Part shown: positions 36,782-44,918 of the stretch, piece after piece
Layout: each line of letters starts with the position of its first letter
Position numbering within the stretch: position 1 is the first letter of the stretch
Source of the DNA: a bacterium
GTDB taxonomy: Bacteria > Electryoneota > RPQS01
Reading direction: 5' to 3'
DNA length: 64,000 nt
NCBI GenBank assembly: GCA_023382385.1
Contig: JAHDVH010000003.1
Location: 62,001-126,000 of the forward strand
Notes under the pieces: generated by a model
Database searches by the model: none
The model's input: only the letters and a program-made list of their open reading frames with translations
Told to the model about the DNA's origin: nothing
Position numbers and translations under genes: made by a program

Positions 36782-37721
36782 TGGAGGCCGCGCCTTTTCG
36801 CAAATTGTCACCTACGACCCAAAAATGCAGCCAATGATTATCGTCCGGGTCGATTCGCACACGTCCGACATGCACATCCTGCTGACCGCTGACTTCGAGG
36901 GGAGTCGCGTAATCAGATCCGTCACAAATGAGTCCTGGAAAATCAGAAAGACATTTCAAGACATCGGCCAATGATGTCCCCTGCAGCAACTCCACGCTGA
37001 CGGAGGCCGCATGCCCAATTTCGACAGGCACACGTACAGCCGTCGCACTTACGTGAACGTGCTCTCGGTTCAGAATCTTCTTGATCTCACTGACTATCTT
37101 GGTTTCTTCCGCACTATAGCCACTACTCTCCCAGTGTCCGACTTCTGGGAAGAGATTTCCGGCAATCCGCCGAGGTAGAACTTCAGGCTTGGCGTTAGCG
37201 TCACGATTCTGAGCTCTCATTTCTTCAACTGCGGCCGACCCTGCACCCGATACGCTTTGGTATGTCGAAATTAGAGCACGACGCAAGCCGAATCGTCGAT
37301 CAAGCGGTGCCAGGGCCATGACAACCACTGATGCCGAACAATTCGGATTTGCGACCACGCGAGTTTGTGATGTGATTCTGTCGGCATTAACTTCCGGAAT
37401 CACTAAAGGCACGTCGTCGTTCATGCGAAATGCGCTGGAATGGTCAATCACCCGAATCCCACGCGCCTCTAACTGCGGCACCCACACTCTCGAATGTTCT
37501 GCCGAAAGAGCGAGAATGGCATACTCTGCGTCAACTTCGTCGCCTTCCATCGAGCGGACTTCATGAAGCTCTCCGTTGCACTTCATCGTTTTACCGACCG
37601 AAGACGTCGACGCATATAGACTTAGCTCTGCCAATGGGACGCCCCACTCTTCCAGGACTGCAAGCGTTGTCTGGCCTACCAATCCGGTTGCCCCTAATAC
37701 TGCAAGTCGCACAGGTTTCAC
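36744..37721 (-). CDS. asd: Aspartate-semialdehyde dehydrogenase
   Basis: 325 aa. GATGLVGQ is the NADP-binding loop. The catalytic Cys128 is in NPNCSAS, where most relatives have NPNCST. The substrate-binding region includes YQSVSGAGSAAVEEM and RVPVEIGHAASVSVEL with the active-site His. It reduces aspartyl phosphate to the semialdehyde in lysine, threonine and methionine synthesis. The ATG at 37721 shares its last base region with the selD stop, so selD and asd are coupled. Confidence 0.95.
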   Translation of the reverse strand: MKPVRLAVLGATGLVGQTTLAVLEEWGVPLAELSLYASTSSVGKTMKCNGELHEVRSMEGDEVDAEYAILALSAEHSRVWVPQLEARGIRVIDHSSAFRMNDDVPLVIPEVNADRITSQTRVVANPNCSASVVVMALAPLDRRFGLRRALISTYQSVSGAGSAAVEEMRAQNRDANAKPEVLPRRIAGNLFPEVGHWESSGYSAEETKIVSEIKKILNREHVHVSATAVRVPVEIGHAASVSVELLQGTSLADVLKCLSDFPGLICDGSDYATPLEVSGQQDVHVGRVRIDPDDNHWLHFWVVGDNLRKGAASNAIQILQLWSDL

Positions 37722-38767
37722 TATTGAGTCACCACGATTCCAGTGCCTTCAACGACTTCGCCAATCTCCGCATAGTAAATATTCTGTGTACCGAGGGATT
37801 GCTGCGCCAGTTCAAATTGTCCTCGAGGAATGGCGACCAGCAGTCCCCCGGACGTCTGGGCGTCAAACATTATCCACTGCATTGCGCTCGACACCTCCGA
37901 AGCGAACTCCACATAACTCCCGAGGTACAGCTTGTTCATCTTTGTTCCGCCAGGGACCTTTCCCTGTTCTGCAAGTGGGAGAGCGCTTTCCAGCACAGGT
38001 ATTGAAGCCGCATGCATCTTGAACTGAACGTTTGATGCCTTGGCAATTTCGGCGGCATGACCGAGCAGCCCGTTGCCCGTAATGTCTGTGGCAGCCTTGA
38101 TCCCACAGTCACGCAAGGCAAGCTGTGCGTGCTTATTCAATGTTTGCATCCATCCTACTGCAGCACCAATCTCCTGCGCAGTCAACAGTTCATTCTTCAA
38201 CGCAGTCGTGAGAATTCCCAACCCAAGCGGTTTAGTGAGAATCAGCACGTCGCCCGGCCGTGCACCGTTGTTACTCCACATGTTTGCCGGGTCAACCAAT
38301 CCTGTGACGACCATGCCATATTTTGGCTCTTTATCGTCAATCGTGTGCCCGCCTGCGACAACGATGTCTGCTTCCGCCGCCTTTTCGGCACCGCCGCGCA
38401 GCACTTCACGCCAAATGTCCGGCGAAATTGCCTTGGGAAAAGCACAAATGTTAAGAGCAAAGAGCGGCCTGCCGTTCATCGCATAGACGTCGGAAAGGGA
38501 ATTAGCCGCTGCAATTGAACCATAATCGTAGGGGTCGTCGACCACAGGAGTGAAGAAGTCCACTGTCTGTACAATCACCTCACCCGAAGGGAGGCGATAG
38601 GCTGTGGCATCATCACGATGGTCGAACCCGACAATCAGGTTCTTGTCGCGTGCTGCAGGAAGCCCGCCAAGAATGAGATCCAGCACCGCCGGATCCATCT
38701 TAGACGCTCAACCAGCACAGCTTACCAGATGCGTCAGCTTGGTCAGCTCTTCTTTTGTGTAGGACAT
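37721..38767 (-). CDS. selD: Selenide, water dikinase, a selenocysteine-containing enzyme
   Basis: Makes selenophosphate from selenide and ATP. Reading from the ATG at 38767 (2 nt after the slt stop) gives 348 aa, the E. coli SelD length, with one in-frame UGA at codon 20 (38708-38710). The context is SCAG-U-ASKMDP. Aligned with E. coli GCGCKISP, the UGA falls on the catalytic Cys17 position and K23 on Lys20. Downstream are the usual VQTVDFFTPVVDDPYDYG, GGHTIDDKEPKYG, DITGNGLLGH and FDAQTSGGLL motifs. A start at the ATG of codon 24 would remove the entire active site. A SECIS-like hairpin follows the UGA. Sec in SelD is known in several lineages. Confidence 0.93.
38669..38701 (-). promoter_or_regulatory. 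Putative bacterial SECIS hairpin in selD mRNA
   Basis: Beginning 6 nt after the UGA, AAG-AUG-GAUCC pairs with GGAUC-CAU-CUU, with two single-U bulges on the 3' side, around a nine-base loop GGCGGUGCU. The loop starts 17 nt after the UGA, within the spacing expected for SelB-dependent bacterial SECIS elements, and has exposed G residues. The pairing was done by eye. No energy was computed. Confidence 0.6.
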
Positions 38768-38769
38768 GG

Positions 38770-40929
38770 TTACTGTTCTGAATCCGGCGATGTTAGATTC
38801 AAATCCGGATAGACACGGCGGTAGGCCGCAATGTGCTGAAGGATGTGCTTGACATAAAGTCGTGTTTCCCGATAAGGGATCAACTCGACAAACACATCAG
38901 GTGGAAAGTTGCCAAATTCGGATTGCCACCGCCTGGCTGCGTTGATGCCGGCGTTATATGCGCAAAGCGTGAGAATCACGTCTCCATTCAGACTGCGCTG
39001 CAAATCCGCGATGTGCGCAATCCCGATTTCGAGGTTTCGCGGGCCATGATAGAGTTCTTCTTCTCGCAAAACCTGCCCCATGCGCTTGACCTGTAAACGA
39101 GCGGTCTCCGGCATCAGCTGCATCAATCCAATAGCGCCGGATGGACTTACGATTTTCTCATCAAAATGGCTTTCCTGACAAATCACGCCAAGGGCAAGAT
39201 ACGGATCCACTTCGTAGCGGCGGCACATGTCCAACAGGAGCGGTTCGTAATCAAGCGGATACCACAGTTCATAGAACTCAGCGGGACGGCTCCCTACGGA
39301 CGAAGCTTCATTGCGAAACTCCTTGATAATCCACTTCCACGACTCGAAACGATCCCCATTCTTCCAGTAGAGCAGTGGTCTCCACCAAGCGAGATCTGCG
39401 CGCTTTCCACACTCAGCTTCGACTTGAGGCCATTCGCGTAACGCAAACTCCCATAGACCAAGCGCCGTTAGCTGAGCGAAGGCGCGAGAGTGTGATCCAC
39501 CCAGCGCATGGACTTCATTTAAGCTCAGTACTCGCATGTCACGCCGAACAGGAGTTGGCAAGTCACTCAGCGAGCATGATAACAGAGCGTAGTATGAGAA
39601 AGGAAAGCGGCTGAGAAGCTCAGAGCACAAGCTGTCGCGCATATCCCTTCGGCCGATTTCGCTGAAGCTCCTGGCTGCCCAGTAGAGGCCGATGGGAACA
39701 TAACCGGACTCGGGATAACTGCGCACAAGGCGTACGAAATCGGAGGATGCGCTCTCATACTTTGCAGAAAGATAGCGAGTCCAACCGCGCATCCAAAGGG
39801 CATCGTCCGCCCCTCCGGCACCTTGCGCAGCCTCATACCACTTGCTCGCGGCGTTGGCTGCCTCTGCAAGGTTGTTACGGTCAATGTGCAGCAAGGCAAT
39901 CAGCCGCCAGGATTCTCCGACTCGCGACTTATCCGTGCCGGTTCTCGCAAGCTCTTGGGCCGTACTAATCGCCAACTGATCTTGATCTTTCAAGTAGGCT
40001 GATCGCACAATGCACCAACGCATTTCATCCCGAAAACTCGACTCCGGAAACTGCTTTATGTGCTGTTGAGCAAACTTAAGCGCATCGTCATGCCTGCGAA
40101 GTGCTACTGAAAGTCTTGCCTGCATTGCTATCATTTGCTCGTCGTACGCCGCGTAACGGCCACGACTTCGCAAAGCTGACAGTCGGTCAAGCGCATCATT
40201 TTTCATCCCCGCACGCTCAAGGCGCTCGACCTCGGCCCACTCGCCGCTCCAGCCAGGATCAGGCGGAGTGAAGCCGTAGGTTACAGCATAGGAAGACAAC
40301 CTTCGCTTCGCGTCCTTTCCCTGCGACGAAGCGGGAGCATCGAGATACGTTGACCGAAGCAGAGTGGTCGCGTCGGAGTGTTTCCCGGAGAGCGAAAGGA
40401 ATTTGGCAATCTCGAGATTGATGGCCTGTCGAATCCCGACCGCCACTTGATTTGAGCGAGCAGCGCTGGCGAGGCTGTTCAACGTGTCCAAATTGCCCTG
40501 TGCGCGGGCATCTTCAAACAACTCCTTTGCCGCAAGATCACGATAGTCGGGCAGTGATGAGGAAAGGAGCCTTCTCCAATAGATTCCCGCAAGATGAGGC
40601 TGGCCAAGTTGCGTAAGTGACTTTGCTCGCAGCCATGCGGCATGATCCTCAAGGTCGGGTGGAACCCCGAGATCGAGTATGGTGGGGACTAGTGCAATGT
40701 TGGAATCTGAGTATGCGAAACAAGCGGATAGGAAGTTTGCGAGACTTTCCCACTCCGGCGAAGATGGTAAACTGCGGGATGCCAACAAGGACTCGGAGGC
40801 AAGCGTGTCTCCTGCCAATCGATAGCCCCAAATCTGGGCAACTCGAGCAGAGTCATCCGCAAGAGTTGCCGCCAGTATCGGATATGGCGCGAGAAGAATT
40901 GCCAAGAGCGTGCTAAGTTGGCGAAGCAT
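38770..40929 (-). CDS. slt: Soluble lytic murein transglycosylase (Slt family)
   Basis: About 719 aa. Signal peptide MLRQLSTLLAILLAPYPILA from the ATG at 40929, preferred over an in-frame start at 40968. A long alpha-helical superhelix (many TPR-like pairs, about 30-550) is followed by a C-terminal SLT domain with catalytic Glu in ICQESHFDEKIVSPSGAIGLMQLMP and the downstream LTLCAYNAGINAA. It cleaves peptidoglycan glycan strands to 1,6-anhydro products in the periplasm. It is first in an operon with selD and asd, which have no evident functional link to it. Confidence 0.9.
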   Translation of the reverse strand: MLRQLSTLLAILLAPYPILAATLADDSARVAQIWGYRLAGDTLASESLLASRSLPSSPEWESLANFLSACFAYSDSNIALVPTILDLGVPPDLEDHAAWLRAKSLTQLGQPHLAGIYWRRLLSSSLPDYRDLAAKELFEDARAQGNLDTLNSLASAARSNQVAVGIRQAINLEIAKFLSLSGKHSDATTLLRSTYLDAPASSQGKDAKRRLSSYAVTYGFTPPDPGWSGEWAEVERLERAGMKNDALDRLSALRSRGRYAAYDEQMIAMQARLSVALRRHDDALKFAQQHIKQFPESSFRDEMRWCIVRSAYLKDQDQLAISTAQELARTGTDKSRVGESWRLIALLHIDRNNLAEAANAASKWYEAAQGAGGADDALWMRGWTRYLSAKYESASSDFVRLVRSYPESGYVPIGLYWAARSFSEIGRRDMRDSLCSELLSRFPFSYYALLSCSLSDLPTPVRRDMRVLSLNEVHALGGSHSRAFAQLTALGLWEFALREWPQVEAECGKRADLAWWRPLLYWKNGDRFESWKWIIKEFRNEASSVGSRPAEFYELWYPLDYEPLLLDMCRRYEVDPYLALGVICQESHFDEKIVSPSGAIGLMQLMPETARLQVKRMGQVLREEELYHGPRNLEIGIAHIADLQRSLNGDVILTLCAYNAGINAARRWQSEFGNFPPDVFVELIPYRETRLYVKHILQHIAAYRRVYPDLNLTSPDSEQ

Positions 40930-40993
40930 GGACGCAAAGTAAGCAAAAGAACCTCGAAAAACAATCATCTTAATAGTCTCATTCAGCTGCTCA

Positions 40994-41002
40994 TGCTATA
41001 CT
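40994..41002 (+). promoter_or_regulatory. Extended -10 promoter candidate for the surface cassette
   Basis: TGCTATACT: a near-consensus -10 (TATACT, 40997-41002) with the TGn extension. The -35 region (about 40974-40979) is poor. It lies about 110 nt upstream of the ATG at 41113, in the divergent gap between slt and the surface cassette. Confidence 0.4.
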
Positions 41003-41112
41003 TACAGTCATGGAACCCCCTATAGATCACTTGTGTTTCCGGTGGAGTTTCGTTATTTTACCAAGTCTTGTCTAATCCCCCTTCCGATTCTCAACTTTCC
41101 ACCCCAATTCGT

Positions 41113-43998
41113 ATGCGACTTCAGGCGGCAATCGCTCTTAGTGTTTTATTATCAATAAGTTATGCACTGGCAGACCCGATTTCAGTGTACTCGATTCAGT
41201 ATACTGATAACCCTGACGGGTCATCTCCACTTGTAGGCCAGTCGGTAGAAGTAACAGGGCTTGTTTCCGGGGTGCGATTCGGCACCTCCCGGCTGCAGTA
41301 CTTCCTTTCGGACCCGGGCGGAGGACCATGGAGTGGCATTCTGGTTTTCGACACTCAGGAACGCAATTTTCAGGTCGGCGATTCCGTAACTCTTCGCGCG
41401 ACCGTGGCAGAAAGCGCCGGCCAAACAAGGTTAAATAGCCCTGAATTACTTGCAGGACCTTATGCCGGGCCGAGGACCATCGCCCCACATCTCTCCCTCT
41501 CTGGCAGCATCGAGGAACGGCACGAAGGGGTATTCGTTGAGCTGAGTAATGCCGTCGTGACAGAGATTACCGGCAGCACTTTCATCGTGAATGACGGCAG
41601 CGGACCACTGCGGGTGCGCGAGGGATTCGAGTTCGGATACGAGCCGTTCGTCGGCGACACACTGCAATACTTGCGCGGAATAGTTTCCTATCAGAGTAAT
41701 GAGTTTGCGATCAACCCGCGTAATGACGCTGATTTCGGTTTCTTCTCAAACCGGCCGCCGATTATCACGAATGTCGGCCATACACCCGATCGTCCCACTG
41801 GGGTACAGCCTGTAACCGTGCGTGCGTCGATTAGCGATGATAATAACCAAGTCGCTGAAGCATTGGTGTTCTACAGATTCGGCCAAGCTGGTGACTTCTC
41901 AGCAGTGATGATGTACGACGACGGGCTTCATGGGGACGGTGCCGCACAAGATGGTGTATGGGGCGGCATTCTGCCTGCGGGGCCGGAGCGTTCCACCGCA
42001 TACTACTATCTTTCCGTCCGCGATGCTGAGGGAGCACAGGCTCTTTCCCCTGCAAACGCACCAAGCCAAACTTATTCATATTTCGTGCGTTCTATCACGC
42101 TCTCGATTTTCGATATTCAGTACGTCGGCAGTCCGACGGGAGGTGACTCACCCTATAACGGACAGATAGTCACTTTAACAGGTATTGTTACGGGTTCGGG
42201 TTTTGACGGGGGAAGCTTTTTCATGAGTGACCCGGGCGGCGGACCTTGGTCAGGGGTGCTTGTGTTCAATCCCTCTTTGACTCCGGCGCAAGGTGACTGT
42301 GTTTCCGTCACGGCACGGGTGCAGGAGTATTTTGGGTTAACGGAGCTGTCCAGCGTATCGAATGTCACCGTGCTCGGAACCGGAGTAGTGCCGCCGCCGG
42401 ATACTCTGTATGCGTCTATGCTGCCAGATTCTTCCGAGGCTTACGAAGGCGGGTTTGTTTACATCGGTCCATGCGTGGTAACGAACATCTCGAGTTTCGG
42501 GAGCTTTAACCAGTGGACCGTACGCGACGCATCGGGTGAAGGAGTCATTCTTGGCGATTTCGGACTGGAATATGTTCCTGCGCTGGGTGACAGCTTCACC
42601 TATATTCAAGGGTGTGTCGGCTTCAACAGCAATCCCGGACATATGATCGCTCCCCGATATGATGAAGACATGGGCATCATCGACCGCCGCGCACCGCAGT
42701 TGGTGAGTGTCTCCACCGTGACAGAGTATCGAGTGAATGTAAGATTCAATGAGCGGCTTGCGCCTTCCGTCGTGGATAACCTTGATCGATTCAGGATCGT
42801 TGAGGTTACCAATCCTGCTTTCCCCACCTTGCACGTACTCTCTGCGCAACTCTTTTCAGACAGCAAAACCATTCAGATCGAGACGATAGAGTCGATGCCC
42901 GCAACGGCCGCGTACGAGCTGACAGTCACGGAAATTTCTGACTTGGCCGGAAACGTGCTCGCGAGCGCCTCGTTTGGGTTTGGAGGCTACTTCCCAAATG
43001 AAGTCGTTGAGATCGCCGACATCTATAGCAACTTTGCGGCATTCAATCAGACGCGCGTCACCCTGCGCGGGGTTGTAAACTTTGTTCAAGATGTTACCAC
43101 AAGCTCAGGTTCGCGGCGAATCTCAGCTTTCATACAGGATAACAGCGGCAGAGGCTTCAGCCTTTCGCAAACCGGCGCGGCAGGTACTTTTCCCGGAATT
43201 CGCCGCGGTAATCTAATCGAGATCACAGGGCTTGTCAATGAATTTGGGGGTGCCATCCAATTAGGTGAATTTGCGAGCGGCGCGAACTCTCCTGATGTCC
43301 GAGTGCTCTCAGAGAACATGCCCCTGCCTCAGCCCATCGAACTCCGCACAGGTGATTTGCGTGCACAAGCCGCAGTAGTTGCCGTCTCGGATCCAAATTT
43401 ACGCGGTTCAGGAACATGGTGTCTGGCCACCGGCACCGTCTATCAGGTTGACGAAAATGTTGGTGGCGGGACGAACATCTTTATTGATGATGGCAGTGGA
43501 AATTTGACTGTCCGCGTCTGGAACTCCATGGAGTTAGACAGCGTGTATGACGACGGCCAGTGGATACCGCTTGGCGAGCTTGTCGGACATCGCGTGAGCA
43601 TTGCAGGACCGTCTTCTACTTTCAATGGCGACTTCCAAATGCTCGCGGGCTACTCTGAGGATTTTACGGATCCGGATGCTACGGGTGCGCCGAGTGGCAG
43701 ACTAATTCTGGAAGTTCCAAATCGACCGTTTGCACCTGACATTGGACAGACGCTGGAAATATTTTACGATGCGCCGCCGTTGGGAGCAGTGAGGCTGCGC
43801 CTATTCAATTTACGAGGACAGCTTGTGCACACTTTTGTGGACAAACGGGCCGGAGGCCCGCAATATATCGTCTGGAACGGGCGAAATGATCTTCGTGAGA
43901 TTTTGCCTCTCGGCACGTACATCTTGCATCTTGAGTCCATCGAGAACGGGAGAACAGACTCCGTGACAAAACCTGTGGTTGTGGGGACACGCCTGTGA
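41113..43998 (+). CDS. Large secreted beta-rich repeat protein with FlgD-like C-terminal domain
   Basis: About 961 aa. Signal peptide MRLQAAIALSVLLSISYALA from the ATG at 41113; an upstream TTG at 41068 is less likely. Two long repeats share a start (SIQYTDNPDGSSPLVGQ / DIQYVGSPTGGDSPYNGQ), a VTGLVSG/LTGIVTG strand and a nearly identical FLSDPGGGPWSGILVF / FMSDPGGGPWSGVLVF block. Two weaker related units follow (TLRGVVNFVQ, ATGTVYQVDENVGG). The G-x-V...D-x-S-G-P pattern resembles secreted OB-fold domains seen with nucleases. An Ig-like segment lies between the main repeats, and the C-terminus is FlgD-Ig-like (LFNLRGQLVHTF...LPLGTYILHLES). I do not recognise an enzyme. Its stop overlaps the next start (TGATG). 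Confidence 0.75.
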   Translation: MRLQAAIALSVLLSISYALADPISVYSIQYTDNPDGSSPLVGQSVEVTGLVSGVRFGTSRLQYFLSDPGGGPWSGILVFDTQERNFQVGDSVTLRATVAESAGQTRLNSPELLAGPYAGPRTIAPHLSLSGSIEERHEGVFVELSNAVVTEITGSTFIVNDGSGPLRVREGFEFGYEPFVGDTLQYLRGIVSYQSNEFAINPRNDADFGFFSNRPPIITNVGHTPDRPTGVQPVTVRASISDDNNQVAEALVFYRFGQAGDFSAVMMYDDGLHGDGAAQDGVWGGILPAGPERSTAYYYLSVRDAEGAQALSPANAPSQTYSYFVRSITLSIFDIQYVGSPTGGDSPYNGQIVTLTGIVTGSGFDGGSFFMSDPGGGPWSGVLVFNPSLTPAQGDCVSVTARVQEYFGLTELSSVSNVTVLGTGVVPPPDTLYASMLPDSSEAYEGGFVYIGPCVVTNISSFGSFNQWTVRDASGEGVILGDFGLEYVPALGDSFTYIQGCVGFNSNPGHMIAPRYDEDMGIIDRRAPQLVSVSTVTEYRVNVRFNERLAPSVVDNLDRFRIVEVTNPAFPTLHVLSAQLFSDSKTIQIETIESMPATAAYELTVTEISDLAGNVLASASFGFGGYFPNEVVEIADIYSNFAAFNQTRVTLRGVVNFVQDVTTSSGSRRISAFIQDNSGRGFSLSQTGAAGTFPGIRRGNLIEITGLVNEFGGAIQLGEFASGANSPDVRVLSENMPLPQPIELRTGDLRAQAAVVAVSDPNLRGSGTWCLATGTVYQVDENVGGGTNIFIDDGSGNLTVRVWNSMELDSVYDDGQWIPLGELVGHRVSIAGPSSTFNGDFQMLAGYSEDFTDPDATGAPSGRLILEVPNRPFAPDIGQTLEIFYDAPPLGAVRLRLFNLRGQLVHTFVDKRAGGPQYIVWNGRNDLREILPLGTYILHLESIENGRTDSVTKPVVVGTRL

Positions 43999-44918
43999 TG
44001 CGAATTTTGATCACACTGTTCAGCGCGTTTTTCGCTTTGTCCTTACCTGCATTTGCGCAGTTAGTCTCGAATCCGCATCTTCCGACACCAGCCGCACAAG
44101 GCATGGGTGGTGCATTTACAGCCGCAGCTCGTGGCAGTGACGCAGTGCTGTGGAACCCCGCTGGTCTCGGGATGAGTCACGGAACAGGTGGTCGGCTCGC
44201 TTACCATCAACCCTACGGAACCGCCTTTCTTTCGCATCTTGCGGCGTCCGGATACACTTTTTTGCCCCGTAAGGCAGGGTCAATTGGTGTCGCCATACAG
44301 TCTTTGGGAACACGGCTTGGCGGAGAAACAATCTCAAGCGAAACGGAAATTTCTGTGGCTCACGGAGTCTTGCTGCAGGAAGACATTCATTCTGCGCTTA
44401 GCTTTGGCTATGCGCTTAAGCTGATTTCATGGGGATTAGGAGAGTCGGTGGAAGGCCCGTCCGGCAGTTATGATCTGGGAAGCTCGACGGTCTTCGGACT
44501 GGACGTCGGAGCCACAGCCAAGCTTTGGGATCGATTCTATCTCGCGGGAGCCTTTCACAACATTAATCATCCCCAGATGGGCGAATATTTGAAACGCGAT
44601 TTGCCGCGCACAATGACGGCAGGTGTTCAGTATGAGCCGTACTATGGTGTGCGCACAACGTTTGACATTGAGCGCCGCCTTGATGCAGGAGCAGTGTTTA
44701 AGGCGGGTGGAGATCTTCAGGTTGTCAAGCCTTTCCACATTCGCGTCGGAGTGATGTCCAATCCGAACATCTTTACTGCCGGCTTCGGGCTTAACTACCG
44801 CGACTTGATAGTCGACTACGCACTGCTTTATCATCCGATACTCGCTCCTTCGCATACTTTCAGTGTTGGTTTCGACGTTCCAAGGAGTCTTGGCCAAATT
44901 TGGAAGCCAGCGTCGTGA
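43998..44918 (+). CDS. PorV/PorQ-like outer-membrane beta-barrel protein
   Basis: 307 aa. Signal peptide MRILITLFSAFFALSLPAFA, then the family opening AQGMGGAFTAAARGSDAVLWNPAGLG, found in UPF0164/PorV-type and FadL-like barrels of FCB bacteria. The remainder is amphipathic strands (SIGVAIQSLGTRLGG, AGFGLNYRDLIVDYALLY). PorV-type proteins shuttle or anchor T9SS cargo at the outer membrane. Others are channels. The ATG at 43998 shares a base with the previous stop, and the stop overlaps the next ATG at 44918 (TGATG both times), so all three cassette proteins are translationally coupled. Confidence 0.82.
   Translation: MRILITLFSAFFALSLPAFAQLVSNPHLPTPAAQGMGGAFTAAARGSDAVLWNPAGLGMSHGTGGRLAYHQPYGTAFLSHLAASGYTFLPRKAGSIGVAIQSLGTRLGGETISSETEISVAHGVLLQEDIHSALSFGYALKLISWGLGESVEGPSGSYDLGSSTVFGLDVGATAKLWDRFYLAGAFHNINHPQMGEYLKRDLPRTMTAGVQYEPYYGVRTTFDIERRLDAGAVFKAGGDLQVVKPFHIRVGVMSNPNIFTAGFGLNYRDLIVDYALLYHPILAPSHTFSVGFDVPRSLGQIWKPAS

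Noticed and set aside
37721-38698. selD starting at the ATG at 38698
   Set aside because: This start would delete the catalytic Sec/Cys and Lys. The upstream ATG at 38767 with in-frame UGA restores the full enzyme.
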